This document shows, piece after piece, positions 8,590 to 17,292 of a stretch of DNA of 64,000 nt. This DNA comes from Spirochaetota bacterium (GTDB lineage Bacteria; Spirochaetota; Spirochaetia; Treponematales; Treponemataceae). The notes below the pieces were generated by a model. The model was given only the letters and a program-made list of their open reading frames with translations, did not search any database and was not told the DNA's origin. Numbering within the stretch: the first letter of the stretch is position 1; each line of letters starts with the position of its first letter. Both the position numbers and the translations under genes were made by a program. The stretch covers positions 62,001-126,000 of the forward strand of contig JAEXRH010000014.1 in NCBI GenBank assembly GCA_023438065.1. The letters are read 5' to 3'.

Positions 8590-10158
8590 TTATCCGAGAA
8601 TCTTCTTGAGATCCGCCTCCGGCGTCGAGATGGGCGTCACGTTCCACTTATCCACAAGAACCTTCAGCACGTTTGACGACACGAACGCGGGAAGCGTCGG
8701 CCCCAGGTAGATGTTTTTGATGCCGAGAGAAAGCAGCGTAAGCAGAACGCACACCGCCTTCTGCTCGTACCACGAAAGGACGAGGGTGAGCGGCAGCTCG
8801 TTCACGCCGCACTTGAACGCGTCGGCGAGCGCGAGCGCGACCCGAATCGCGCTATAGGAGTCATTGCACTGCCCCATGTCCATGATGCGGGGCAGCCCTC
8901 CGATCTCGCCGAGATCGAGATCGTTGAATCGATACTTTCCGCACGCGAGCGTGAGGATCACCGAGTCCTTCGGGGTCGCCTTCACGAAATCGGTATAGTA
9001 ATTCCGCCCGGGTTTCGCGCCGTCGCACCCGCCGACGAGGAAGAAATGCTTGATCGCACCGGCCTTCACCGCGTCGATCACCTTGTCCGCGACCGAGAGC
9101 ACCGTGCCGTGCCCGAATCCGGTCGTCAGCGTGTCGCCGCCGTTGATGCCCGTCATCTTCCGCTCCTCCGCGTAACCGCCGAGCTCGAGAGCCTTCCCGA
9201 TCACCGGGGAGAAATCCTTCTTTCCCCCCTTCTCGTCGATATGCACGAGCCCGGGGAACCCGACGACCGAGGTCGTGTATACGCGGTCCTGGTATGAGGG
9301 ACGGGGAACCATGAGACAGTTCGTGGTGAAAAGGAAGGCCGCGGGCACGCCGTCGAATTCCTTCTGCTGGTTTTGCCAGGCGGTTCCGAAATTTCCCTTC
9401 AGCTGAGGATGCTTCTTGAGCTCGGGATACGCGTGGCACGGGAGCATCTCGCCGTGGGTGTACACGTTGATCCCCTTTCCGTCCGTCTGCTCGAGGAGCT
9501 GCGCGAGATCGTGGAGGTCGTGGCCGGAAACGACGATGAACGGCCCCTTCTCGACATTCGTTGAAACCTTGGTCGGGACCGGGGTGCCGTACGTGCCGAC
9601 GTTCGCCGCGTCGAGAACCTCCATGCACCGGAGGTTCACCTTGCCGAATTCCATGTTGAGGTCGAGCAGTTCAGGGACGCCAAGATCGTTCGCGAGGGCG
9701 GAAAGCCCTTTATAGAAAAACGCGTTCACCTCCGCGTCGCGCTTGCCGAGGGCGGCCGCGTGGTGCGCGTACGCCGCCATGCCCTTCATCCCGAAAAGGA
9801 GCAGCGACTTGAGGCTTCGCGTGTCCTCGTCTCCCGCGGTCCAGAGGGCATTCATGTCGAAGTCCTTCGCGTTAGCCGCGCCGAGGCCCGCGACCGCGTC
9901 GTCGATCCGCGCGGAAAGCGCCGCGATCTGCGCGTCGTCAAAAGAAACGTTCGTGATCGCGGTGAAAAGCGCGTCGATGACGAGATCGTCGGTTTTGGCC
10001 GTCGCCTTCCCGTCCTTCGCCGCGAGGGCCAGCTTGATGATCTTTCCGATCAACGCGTCCTGAAGGTTCGCGGTATTTTCCTTTTTTCCGCAAACGCCAT
10101 TTATCGTACAACCCTTGCCGCCCGCAGTCTGCTCGCACTGAAAACAAAACATAGACAT
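8590..10158 (-). CDS. hcp: Hybrid cluster protein (hydroxylamine / nitric oxide reductase)
   Basis: Hcp is a cytoplasmic Fe-S-O hybrid cluster enzyme of anaerobes that reduces hydroxylamine in vitro and is linked to nitric oxide defence and S-nitrosylation. The 522-residue protein begins MSMFCFQCEQTAGGKGC, the start of the N-terminal cubane motif, completed by a fourth Cys in GVCGK. Hybrid-cluster ligands are visible in HGEMLPCHAYP, TTNCLMVP, GGCDGAKPGR and LACGKYRFN. The ribosome site AAGGAGG precedes the ATG. No hcr reductase gene is adjacent. The promoter has a poor -35 and a palindrome centred 41.5 bp upstream of the predicted start, suggesting activation by a CRP/FNR-type regulator. Confidence 0.96.
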   Translation of the reverse strand: MSMFCFQCEQTAGGKGCTINGVCGKKENTANLQDALIGKIIKLALAAKDGKATAKTDDLVIDALFTAITNVSFDDAQIAALSARIDDAVAGLGAANAKDFDMNALWTAGDEDTRSLKSLLLFGMKGMAAYAHHAAALGKRDAEVNAFFYKGLSALANDLGVPELLDLNMEFGKVNLRCMEVLDAANVGTYGTPVPTKVSTNVEKGPFIVVSGHDLHDLAQLLEQTDGKGINVYTHGEMLPCHAYPELKKHPQLKGNFGTAWQNQQKEFDGVPAAFLFTTNCLMVPRPSYQDRVYTTSVVGFPGLVHIDEKGGKKDFSPVIGKALELGGYAEERKMTGINGGDTLTTGFGHGTVLSVADKVIDAVKAGAIKHFFLVGGCDGAKPGRNYYTDFVKATPKDSVILTLACGKYRFNDLDLGEIGGLPRIMDMGQCNDSYSAIRVALALADAFKCGVNELPLTLVLSWYEQKAVCVLLTLLSLGIKNIYLGPTLPAFVSSNVLKVLVDKWNVTPISTPEADLKKILG

Positions 10159-10182
10159 CTAACTGCCTCCTTGATGTTCTGA

Positions 10183-10225
10183 AGTGTAATGCCAAACCGT
10201 GCTCTCTGCCGTTGCGGATGCAACG
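10183..10225 (-). promoter_or_regulatory. hcp promoter with candidate class II activator site
   Basis: The minus-strand -10 is TACACT (10183-10188), giving a +1 near 10176. No good -35 is present. The perfect palindrome CGTTGC-GGAT-GCAACG (10210-10225) is centred at -41.5, the position used by class II CRP/FNR-family activators. It also lies directly after the stop of the VOC gene, so it might instead be a weak RNA hairpin, but it lacks a T tract. Confidence 0.5.
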
Positions 10226-10618
10226 TCATGCGGTTATTTCCACGGAGTTTCCCTCGGGATCGAGGATCAGAACCTCGTAGTATCCGTCGCCGGTCGTGCG
10301 CGGGCCTGAAACCACGGGGATACCATCGGACTCAAACCGTTCGGCAAGCCGGTCCACTTCCGCTTCGCTCCCGCAGGAAAAGGCGAGATGCGCGTAGCCA
10401 TACCGCTCCCGGGGCGGTAAATCGTCTCCAGATCCCGCCATCGAGTCCTTTTTCATGATTTCGAGCCGCGCGCCGCTTTCAAACGACAGGAAATACGACG
10501 AAAAACCCTTTGCCCGGTTGTCGTACCGAGTACCGGCGGTCGCGCCGAAACGCGAAACGTAGAAATCCTTCATCGCGTCAAGATCGCGAACCCAAAGTGC
10601 GGCATGCTCAAGAACCAT
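10226..10618 (-). CDS. VOC superfamily (glyoxalase/bleomycin-resistance fold) protein
   Basis: This 130-residue protein has one full vicinal-oxygen-chelate unit. The N-terminal half begins MVLEHAALWVRDLDAMKDFY, and the C-terminal half ends GYYEVLILDPEGNSVEIT, the usual closing motif with its metal-ligand Glu. His at residue 5 and Glu near the end are likely metal ligands, as in glyoxalase I-like enzymes. The substrate is unknown. The ATG at 10618 is chosen because AAAGGAG sits just upstream. It follows the next gene upstream by 29 nt on the same strand, so the two are probably cotranscribed. Confidence 0.85.
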   Translation of the reverse strand: MVLEHAALWVRDLDAMKDFYVSRFGATAGTRYDNRAKGFSSYFLSFESGARLEIMKKDSMAGSGDDLPPRERYGYAHLAFSCGSEAEVDRLAERFESDGIPVVSGPRTTGDGYYEVLILDPEGNSVEITA

Positions 10619-10647
10619 GGAATCTCCTTTCGTTATTCTCGCGCGCA

Positions 10648-11154
10648 TCAAATCTTCCGGCTATCGTACGCCCAATGGAGGAGCGCTTGCCGCTGCCGTC
10701 GCCGCGCGGAAAGGTCCCCCGGCGCGCAATGGGCGCGTATCTGCGCGACGTGGCGAACCATCGCCCGCCACCGCGCGATCTGACGCGCGTCGTCGGGACA
10801 GCGCCGCCCCCGCCAATAACGGCAATACCATTGAAACCATCCCCGGGGATCCTCGGGATAGATCCAGCCCTTCGCGCGCCATACGGAAAGCGGCTGAGAC
10901 GCGTTGACGAGGAAATAATTGAGTTCCGCCCGATGCTCCTCGTGGCAAAGCTTCGCGTTCGCATACCAGTCGGCGGGAAACTCGTCCCGGCAATCGGTCA
11001 TGTACTTTCCCCCGAAAACCCCGAGCTCGAGCATCTCCTTCGGGGTCAATTCGGGCTTGAAACCCGGATCGAAATCCCGTCCTTCGGGCGCGGTGAGATA
11101 ATACGTGTATCCGTCCTGCATGAGGTCCCTGACGACGATTCTGATCGGTTCCAT
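10648..11154 (-). CDS. Conserved protein of unknown function, Trp-rich
   Basis: This protein of about 168 residues has a striking aromatic centre (GWIYPEDPRGWFQWYCRYW) followed by RW and ending RQRQALLHWAYDSRK. It reads as a complete soluble protein without signal peptide or membrane segment. I have the impression of a widespread family found in bacteria and fungi but cannot name a function. The start is uncertain: the ATGs at 11154 and 11163 are both possible and neither has a convincing ribosome site. It is cotranscribed with the VOC gene and divergent from the DTW-domain gene. Confidence 0.75.
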   Translation of the reverse strand: MEPIRIVVRDLMQDGYTYYLTAPEGRDFDPGFKPELTPKEMLELGVFGGKYMTDCRDEFPADWYANAKLCHEEHRAELNYFLVNASQPLSVWRAKGWIYPEDPRGWFQWYCRYWRGRRCPDDARQIARWRAMVRHVAQIRAHCAPGDLSARRRQRQALLHWAYDSRKI

Positions 11155-11246
11155 ACCGCCCATGATTATGGACAATCGGCATCCCGTCAAGGTAAAGTGA
11201 CGCGCATGAAATCCGTCAACAATCCCCGCGAAAACAGGTCCCGCCG

Positions 11247-11945
11247 ATGAGCGACCGCTGTCTTCGCTGTCTGAGACCCGTATCCTCCTGCTATTGTCCC
11301 CATATCGAGCCCTTCGACCCGGGCGTGAAATTCGTGTTCCTCATGCACCCGAAGGAAGCCTATCACCAGAAAACGGGCACGGGAAGACTCGCGGCCCTTA
11401 CCCTCGAGGGATCGGAGATTATCGTCGGGATCGACTTCACGAACAACGCGCGGCTCAACGAGCTCATCAGCGCGCGCGACGGCAATCCCGGCTACGGGGA
11501 CGGGCGGGAGCTCTACCCCGTCGTCCTCTATCCCGCCGAGAACGCGAATTACGCGGACGACGCGGCGTTAAAAACCGCCGTCGGGACGAAACGCCTTTGC
11601 GTCATCGTCGTGGACGCGACCTGGTTTTTCGCGCGGAAGATGGTTTTCCTGAGCCAAAATCTCCACGACCTCCCGAAGCTTTCCTTCAAGAACGAGTATC
11701 GGTCGCGCTTCGAATTCAAGCGCCAACCCGCGCCCGAGTGCCTCTCGACGATCGAGTCGTCCTACTATCTCGTGGAGGAACTGAAATCGGCCGGTCTCGC
11801 GCGGGTAAACGGGGATCCGGGCGCCCTCATGCGGGTCTTTCGCGCGATGGTCGAGTACCAGCTCGCCCGCGAGCAGGAACGGCACGTCGAGCTCGCGCGC
11901 GTTCTCCATCCCGAGCTTTTCGACGATTCGGACGAAAAGGAATAA
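11247..11945 (+). CDS. DTW-domain tRNA-uridine aminocarboxypropyltransferase
   Basis: DTW proteins (TapT/TuaA) transfer the aminocarboxypropyl group of S-adenosylmethionine to uridine in tRNA, making acp3U. The 232-residue protein starts with a zinc-type motif CLRCLRP...CYC at residues 5-17. It has the HPKE(A)xxxKTGTGRL motif near residue 35, the VVDATWFFARKM signature near residue 124 (DATW in place of the commoner DGTW) and the downstream KLSF..EYRSRFEFKRQP block. The start codon follows a weak CAGG. It is transcribed alone, converging on the DUF4139 gene. Confidence 0.9.
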   Translation: MSDRCLRCLRPVSSCYCPHIEPFDPGVKFVFLMHPKEAYHQKTGTGRLAALTLEGSEIIVGIDFTNNARLNELISARDGNPGYGDGRELYPVVLYPAENANYADDAALKTAVGTKRLCVIVVDATWFFARKMVFLSQNLHDLPKLSFKNEYRSRFEFKRQPAPECLSTIESSYYLVEELKSAGLARVNGDPGALMRVFRAMVEYQLAREQERHVELARVLHPELFDDSDEKE

Positions 11946-11992
11946 AAAAAAAGCGGCCGCGCGCGAAACAGCGCGACCGCTTGATACCGACG
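11944..11992 (-). terminator. Bidirectional terminator between the DTW and DUF4139 genes
   Basis: The outer stem AAGCGG (11951-11956) pairs with CCGCTT (11987-11992) and encloses a GC-rich inner stem. On the minus strand it ends in nine T residues, so it mainly serves the DUF4139 gene. Confidence 0.85.
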
Positions 11993-12003
11993 GCTCGCTG
12001 CCG

Positions 12004-14055
12004 TCAGTCTACCGTCAGGTTCGCGAGGTACGCGTCGAAGGCGGTCTTCGCCTCGTCGAGCGCTTTCCGCGCGAGCTCGATTTTCGCCGCGAGCGCGTCG
12101 ATGTCCGCGTCGAGCGCGGAAAGGCGTCTCAGGTATTCCTTCCCCTGCTGGGTCTCGTTCCCGGCGGCCTCGAGGTTCTTTCTCACCCGATCCTGCTCGC
12201 TTACCTTGTCGCGCTTTTGCGTTTCGAGAAGGGTAAGCGCCTTCTGCGCCTCGTCCGCGCGGTTCCTGAAATCGATGGCCTTCTCGAAGGCGGCGCGCGC
12301 CTTCGCGGGAAGCTCGCCCGAGGACCGGTAATAGAGAAGGCTCTCGATTCCCAGCTTCGCGAGGACGACCGTCTCCTCGGAAGGAGACTGCTCGTGCACG
12401 GCGAGTTTCGTTTCGGCTCCGGCCCCGACCGTGACCGCGAACCGATAGAGCCGGTCCGTCTTTTCCTCGGCCTTCGCGGGCCGGGTAAGCGTCGCGCCCG
12501 GAATGAACGGGTGCTCGACGACGACCTTACGGGACTTGGCAGAAGCGTTCCTGATCGCGTACGCGCGCTCATGGGTCGTGCGCCGCGCGATGGTCATCGC
12601 CCCGCGGGCGATCTTGACCGAGACGACCTCCTGAGAGCTCGAGGCGGAAAGGATACCGGTTACCGAGAGATCCTCTCCGTACGCGACGATCCTTTTGTCG
12701 TTCTCGGGAAAGAACTCGACGAGCGCGTCCCCCGCGTAGGCCCCGTCGTCGAATACCGTGATCGGCCCGGCGGGAAGCTTCATTCCCGTCGTGTTCGTGA
12801 GCTCCGCGCAGAGCATCGGATGGACGGGACCGCCGTACGCGGCCTTGTCTCCGGAGAGCACCGAAACCTTCTCGGTCTTCACCGCGGCCTCGACGAGCGG
12901 GATCATCGCGCTTTGCTGGCGGGGGAGCGTCACCGGCTTTTTGACGGTAAACTCGAACTGCTCGCCCGCCGACCGCGCGACCGCGGTCTCGACGACGCCG
13001 CCGGAGACCGATTCGCGTTTCGCCTTCATGGCGGGCGCCGCCGCTTTCGCGAGCGCGCGGCTCGGCGCGGGACTCTCGGCGTATCCGTCGTAATCGGCCA
13101 TCGCCTCCTCTGCCATCGACGCGCTCGAGGGAAGGGCTCCGAATCCGGATTCGTAGGTGGTAGCCTCGGCTATTCCCGCAATCGAAAGCGGCAAGACCGG
13201 GCGCGGAAGGTTCAGGGGCGGATAGAGATTCTGCACGAAGGATACGGGACGCCCCGTCACGAGCGATAGCTCCACGCCGTTCCAATCCATGTCACCCGCG
13301 TTATCGACGATCGCCCATCCCTGTAAAAAGGGCTTTTCGCCCTCGAGGTCGAGCCGATAGGACACTTTCCAGACGGGGGCGGGAACGACATACCCGAGAG
13401 AGACCTCGCGCGGCCCCTTGCCCGGTAAGCTCACCCGAAGCACGCGCGTATCGTCGCCTTTCGAGGACTGGATGAGATCGAGCGCCCGCGCGAGGTCTTC
13501 CGACACCTTCCGGTCCGCGAACGCGAAGGACGCGATCTCGGAAATCCTGAACGCGCGAATGCCCTCCTTCGTCAAAAGGGACAGATACGCCTCGCTCGCC
13601 GGAACGGCGGAATCCTCATGGCCCGGGGGCACGACGCGATTTTCGACCCCGAGAATACGGCCTGAAACCGGTTCCGGAACCGACACGGAGATCTCCTGGC
13701 CCCGAAGGCCCGAAAGGATCTCCGCGATCCCGGGATTTCCCGAAAGATCGACGCTCAGGCTTCTCAGGGTCTTCGCGAGGGTATCCGCCGAGGGATACAT
13801 CACCGAGGGAGAGGTCGCCTCGGGGTCGCTGATGACGAGCGATTTCAGGACGTCGTTGACCGCCTGCGCGTCAAAGGTCAAATCCGTCTCGACGTTTCCC
13901 GAGACCGGTCCGCGATGCTCGAAAAAGCCGACGCCCGACGAATAGAGCGCGACCTTCTTGACGGGAAGGTCAACTTTTTTCGTTTCCGCGAAAAGTGCCG
14001 TGGTCGCCAGCATCAGCGCGCACAGCGCGATAGCGTTGCATGTCCGTCGAATCAT
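12004..14055 (-). CDS. Secreted DUF4139 domain protein
   Basis: This 683-residue exported protein has a cleavable signal peptide (residues 1-23, ending in AFA). It is built of beta-rich N-terminal sequence (KKVALYSSGVGFFEHRG near residue 33), a long DUF4139 domain with the block VVPAPVWKVSYRLDL near residue 225 and LQGWAIVDNAGDMDW after it, a low-complexity Ala/Ser/Lys linker near 320-350, and a C-terminal coiled coil of about 90 residues. DUF4139 proteins include mucoidy-inhibitor-like proteins; the role is unknown. Its ATG overlaps the stop of the hydrolase gene as ATGA, so translation is coupled. Confidence 0.85.
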   Translation of the reverse strand: MIRRTCNAIALCALMLATTALFAETKKVDLPVKKVALYSSGVGFFEHRGPVSGNVETDLTFDAQAVNDVLKSLVISDPEATSPSVMYPSADTLAKTLRSLSVDLSGNPGIAEILSGLRGQEISVSVPEPVSGRILGVENRVVPPGHEDSAVPASEAYLSLLTKEGIRAFRISEIASFAFADRKVSEDLARALDLIQSSKGDDTRVLRVSLPGKGPREVSLGYVVPAPVWKVSYRLDLEGEKPFLQGWAIVDNAGDMDWNGVELSLVTGRPVSFVQNLYPPLNLPRPVLPLSIAGIAEATTYESGFGALPSSASMAEEAMADYDGYAESPAPSRALAKAAAPAMKAKRESVSGGVVETAVARSAGEQFEFTVKKPVTLPRQQSAMIPLVEAAVKTEKVSVLSGDKAAYGGPVHPMLCAELTNTTGMKLPAGPITVFDDGAYAGDALVEFFPENDKRIVAYGEDLSVTGILSASSSQEVVSVKIARGAMTIARRTTHERAYAIRNASAKSRKVVVEHPFIPGATLTRPAKAEEKTDRLYRFAVTVGAGAETKLAVHEQSPSEETVVLAKLGIESLLYYRSSGELPAKARAAFEKAIDFRNRADEAQKALTLLETQKRDKVSEQDRVRKNLEAAGNETQQGKEYLRRLSALDADIDALAAKIELARKALDEAKTAFDAYLANLTVD

Positions 14056-15065
14056 TGTGTCCTCCGATAAAACTCGCGTATCTTCCGCATATAGAGCTCT
14101 CTCGCGTAGAAAAAAGGCCCGATGTGGGGCGCACCGGGAATAACAACCGACTCGGACCCCGGTTTCAGGGGATACTGAAAAATATCCCGAACCATCCCGA
14201 TCGGGACAAGGACGTCGTTTTGCCCGTGGAAAAAAAGGATCGGAACGGCGATTCGGCCCATGACGCGGCGCGGGGCCATCCGGCGGAAGAACACGCCCGT
14301 CGCGATAAAGCTCGCGAGGCTCGAGCCGAGGGAAAGGCTTTTCGCGATGAACGCGTTTCCGGCGGCGATAGCGACGAGCCGCTCGAAAACCTCGCCGTGG
14401 CTCGCGAACGCGGAATCCGCGATAAGCCCGCGAACGGCATGGGGCATGCCTCGGGCGGCGTAAAGGAGCACGGCGGATGCGCCCATCGATATTCCATGGA
14501 GATACACGCGGGTATCAGGATCGCGCGCGAGCAGCCAGGAAACCCACGCGCCGATATCCTCGCCCTCGCGGACGCCCATCGTGCGTTTCGTTCCCTCGCT
14601 CTCCCCGTGCGAACGATGATCCACGGCGAGGACATTCCAGCCCATCGCGTGGTATTCCTCGGCGAGATAGCCCAGCCCGGCCGCCGAGTCCATCATCCCG
14701 TGCGCGAGGAGCGCCGTAGGCGCGGCCCCGCGCCCTTCCGACGAATTCCGCCAGTAATATCCGGCGAGGGAGAGTCCGTCCCGGGAGAGAATGGTTATGT
14801 CCTCGATTTGACCCGATGCCCTGAGCGCGGCCCAGCGTTCGCGACCCGCGACGATCGGCTCCATGACGCGCTGATCGCGGGTATGGGCATAGAGGGGCGA
14901 GCGGGCTTCGCGTTCCCTGAGCCGCATGGGCTGAAAGGCCGCGCGATCGGTGGTGAAGCTCGAGCAATAAAGAACCGCGCCCCCGACAAGCGTTAATACG
15001 AGCCAAACGAGGGCGCAGGCAAGCGCGGATAGCAGAATGAACGAAAGAACCGGAACGATAGTCAT
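14052..15065 (-). CDS. Membrane-anchored alpha/beta hydrolase (serine aminopeptidase S33-like)
   Basis: This 337-residue protein has one N-terminal transmembrane helix (residues 4-30) and then an alpha/beta-hydrolase domain. Motifs are LLAHGMMDS (oxyanion region), AVDHRSHGES, the nucleophile elbow HGISMGAS, FHGQNDVLVP with the catalytic Asp, and GAPHIGPFF with the catalytic His. It resembles FrsA/Hydrolase_4 proteins often called esterase or lysophospholipase; the substrate is unknown. The ATG at 15065 is chosen for its ribosome site GGGGGGAAGG. It is the first gene of a two-gene operon. Confidence 0.85.
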   Translation of the reverse strand: MTIVPVLSFILLSALACALVWLVLTLVGGAVLYCSSFTTDRAAFQPMRLREREARSPLYAHTRDQRVMEPIVAGRERWAALRASGQIEDITILSRDGLSLAGYYWRNSSEGRGAAPTALLAHGMMDSAAGLGYLAEEYHAMGWNVLAVDHRSHGESEGTKRTMGVREGEDIGAWVSWLLARDPDTRVYLHGISMGASAVLLYAARGMPHAVRGLIADSAFASHGEVFERLVAIAAGNAFIAKSLSLGSSLASFIATGVFFRRMAPRRVMGRIAVPILFFHGQNDVLVPIGMVRDIFQYPLKPGSESVVIPGAPHIGPFFYARELYMRKIREFYRRTQ

Positions 15066-15081
15066 AGGCCTTCCCCCCGAA

Positions 15082-15110
15082 AGTATACTTCCTGCATGGG
15101 GAAGCGGCAA
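15082..15110 (-). promoter_or_regulatory. Promoter of the hydrolase-DUF4139 operon
   Basis: TTGCCG (-35, 15105-15110) and TATACT (-10, 15082-15087) are spaced by 17 bp on the minus strand, with a ribosome site between the predicted start and the ATG at 15065. Confidence 0.75.
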
Positions 15111-15132
15111 TCGAGGGGAAGGATCCCGTGAG

Positions 15133-16479
15133 CTATTTGTCCTTCTTTTCCTCTTTCTCCGCCTTGTAGATGGCGTTGAATGCCTTCGTCTCGGCGACGA
15201 TCACCCCGGAAAGGCCGAGGAGCGCGATGAGGTTCGGGATCGCCATCAGGCCGTTGAACACGTCCGAGATGTTCCAGACCATGTCGAGGTTCGTCGCGAC
15301 CGCGCCGATTCCCGCGACGAGGATATAAAGAACGCGATACGGGAATATCGCCTTCTGCCCGCCGAGGTAGTACGCGCAACGCTCCCCGTAATAGGCCCAG
15401 CCGAGAACGGTCGAGTACGCGAAGAGGAAAAGCCCGATCGTGACGATGTACGGCCCGATTCCCCCCGCGAACAGCTTGAAGGTCGCGTTCGTGAGCATCG
15501 CCCCCTTGAGCCCGCTGTCATACTGGCCGCCCATGACGAGGATGAGGCCGGTCATCGTGCACACGACGATCGTGTCGAGGAATACCGAGGTCATCGAGAC
15601 GAGGGCCTGGCGTCCGGGATGGTCGCTGATCGCCGCCGCGGCCGCGATCGGCGCCGAGCCGAGACCCGCCTCGTTCGAGAAAACGCCGCGCGCGACGCCG
15701 TAGCGGATCGCGAGACCCGCCATGCCGCCCGCGAAGGCCTGCGCCGAGAACGCGCCGTTCCAGATAATGGCGAACGCGCCCGGAACGAGCTTGTAATTCG
15801 CGATAATGATGAAAAGGCTGATGACGACGTAAAAAATGATCATGAACGGCACGAAGATCGAGACGACCCTGCCGATGGATTTGATTCCGCCGAGGATGAC
15901 GAGGGCGGAGATCACGACGAGCACGACGGCCGTAATCCAGGTCGGAACGTTGAAGGTGCTGAGCATCGAGGACGCTATCGAGTTCGTCTGGACGCCGCTT
16001 CCGATACCGAAGGAGGCGACGACCGCGAAGAACGCGAAAAGAAGCCCGAGCCAGCGGGCCTTGAGCCCCCGCTCGATGTAGAACATCGGGCCGCCGGCCA
16101 TCATTCCCTTTTCGTCCGTCACACGGTACTTCACCGCGAGGATGGCCTCGCCGTATTTCGTGGCCATACCGACGAGCGCGCTCGCCCACATCCAGATCAT
16201 GGCGCCAGGTCCGCCGATGACGATCGCCGTCGCGACGCCGACGATATTTCCGGTTCCGACCGTCGCGGCGAGCGCGGTCATGAGCGCCTGAAAATGCGAG
16301 ATATCGCCTTCGGAGTTATTATCCTGATGTTTCGAGAACGCGAGTTTGAGCGCGTAGGGAAGCCGCGTGAATTGCAGCCCCTTCAGGATGATCGTGAGAA
16401 AAAGACCCGTACCGATGAGCAGCACGAGAACCGGCGGGCCCCAAACGATGTTGGAAACCGTTGAAATAATCTGTTCCAT
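15133..16479 (-). CDS. Sodium:alanine (glycine) symporter, AGCS family
   Basis: This 448-residue inner-membrane transporter with about 10-11 hydrophobic helices imports alanine or glycine with Na+. The family signature is visible as TVGTGNIVGVATAIVIGGPG near residues 70-89, followed by AMIWMWASALVGMATKYGE. Downstream are the typical GPMFYIERGL and the SNEAGLGSAPIAAAAA motif. A Lys/Glu-rich cytoplasmic tail ends the protein. The ATG at 16479 is chosen because AAAGGAAAGG lies just upstream; the longer frame to 16557 overlaps the divergent metallopeptidase gene. No operon partner. Confidence 0.93.
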   Translation of the reverse strand: MEQIISTVSNIVWGPPVLVLLIGTGLFLTIILKGLQFTRLPYALKLAFSKHQDNNSEGDISHFQALMTALAATVGTGNIVGVATAIVIGGPGAMIWMWASALVGMATKYGEAILAVKYRVTDEKGMMAGGPMFYIERGLKARWLGLLFAFFAVVASFGIGSGVQTNSIASSMLSTFNVPTWITAVVLVVISALVILGGIKSIGRVVSIFVPFMIIFYVVISLFIIIANYKLVPGAFAIIWNGAFSAQAFAGGMAGLAIRYGVARGVFSNEAGLGSAPIAAAAAISDHPGRQALVSMTSVFLDTIVVCTMTGLILVMGGQYDSGLKGAMLTNATFKLFAGGIGPYIVTIGLFLFAYSTVLGWAYYGERCAYYLGGQKAIFPYRVLYILVAGIGAVATNLDMVWNISDVFNGLMAIPNLIALLGLSGVIVAETKAFNAIYKAEKEEKKDK

Positions 16480-16543
16480 TTCGCCTTTCCTTTGTATATT
16501 GAGACAATGAGGTTTATTATAACCTGAAGAGGGGTTTTGCTGT

Positions 16544-17224
16544 ATGTTTTTCGACAAATATTACCTGCTTTTGGTCGTTCCCACGCTCATCCTTTCGATC
16601 TATGCGCAGATCAAGGTCAAGACGACCTTTTCCCGGTTCTCGAAAGAGCAGAGTCGCCGGCGCATTACGGGCGCCGAGGCGGCCAAACTTCTCATGCGCT
16701 CGAGCGGGATCAACGACGTCGGGATCGAGGCGGTCGCCGGCTCCCTTTCCGACCATTATGACCCTTCGAGCAAGAAACTCCGCCTTTCCGAGCCGGTTTA
16801 CGGCGAAACCTCGATCGCCGCTATCGGGGTCGCCGCGCACGAAACGGGTCACGCGATCCAGCATGCGACGGCGTACGGTCCGCTCGCGCTCAGAAGCTAT
16901 CTCGTCCCGGTAGCGAATATCGGCTCCATGTTCGGCCCCTACATCGCGATCGCCGGGCTTTTTTTCGGAATGCCGTTCCTCCTCGACCTCGGCATCATCC
17001 TTTTCGCCGGCGCGGTACTTTTCTACCTCATTACCCTGCCCGTTGAATTCAACGCCTCAAGCCGCGCGATCGCGATCCTCCGGAACAACGGTGTTCTCGC
17101 CGAGGACGAGCTTTCCGGCGTCCGCACGGTCCTTACCGCGGCGGCGATGACCTACGTCGCCTCGGCGCTCACGGCGGTCGCGAACCTGCTCCGGCTCGTG
17201 CTCCTTGCCCGGGACCGCGACTAG
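16544..17224 (+). CDS. Membrane zinc metallopeptidase (YugP family)
   Basis: This 226-residue protein starts with a signal-anchor helix (YYLLLVVPTLILSIYAQ). The zinc-binding active site AAHETGHAIQH lies near residue 102, followed by two to three hydrophobic helices and a short Arg-rich tail. The size, HExxH context and helices fit the COG2738/Zn_peptidase_2 family of neutral metallopeptidases, whose substrates are unknown. GAAGAGGGG precedes the ATG. The gene lies just before the MoxR operon but a hairpin and a promoter separate them. Confidence 0.88.
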   Translation: MFFDKYYLLLVVPTLILSIYAQIKVKTTFSRFSKEQSRRRITGAEAAKLLMRSSGINDVGIEAVAGSLSDHYDPSSKKLRLSEPVYGETSIAAIGVAAHETGHAIQHATAYGPLALRSYLVPVANIGSMFGPYIAIAGLFFGMPFLLDLGIILFAGAVLFYLITLPVEFNASSRAIAILRNNGVLAEDELSGVRTVLTAAAMTYVASALTAVANLLRLVLLARDRD

Positions 17225-17236
17225 CCCGCGTCACGA

Positions 17237-17274
17237 ACCGGGGAACCGTTTCTGTTAGAAAACGGGCCCCCGGT
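17237..17274. repeat. Inverted repeat between the zinc peptidase and moxR
   Basis: ACCGGGG (17237-17243) pairs with CCCCGGT (17268-17274), and inside it CCGTTT (17246-17251) pairs with AAACGG (17260-17265). There is no T tract, and the repeat overlaps the moxR -35 region. It could be an operator or a poor terminator. Confidence 0.5.
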
Positions 17275-17284
17275 ATGCTATACT
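17255..17284 (+). promoter_or_regulatory. Promoter of the moxR operon, predicted near-leaderless
   Basis: TTAGAA (17255-17260) and the extended -10 TGC-TATACT (hexamer 17279-17284) are 18 bp apart. Only 8 nt separate the -10 box from the ATG at 17293 and no Shine-Dalgarno sequence is present. Confidence 0.6.
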
Positions 17285-17292
17285 TTCCCCCT

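Noticed and set aside
8648..8656. DnaA box TTATCCACA inside hcp as an origin signal
   Set aside because: A single box with no neighbours, encoding ordinary Hcp residues; chance is sufficient.
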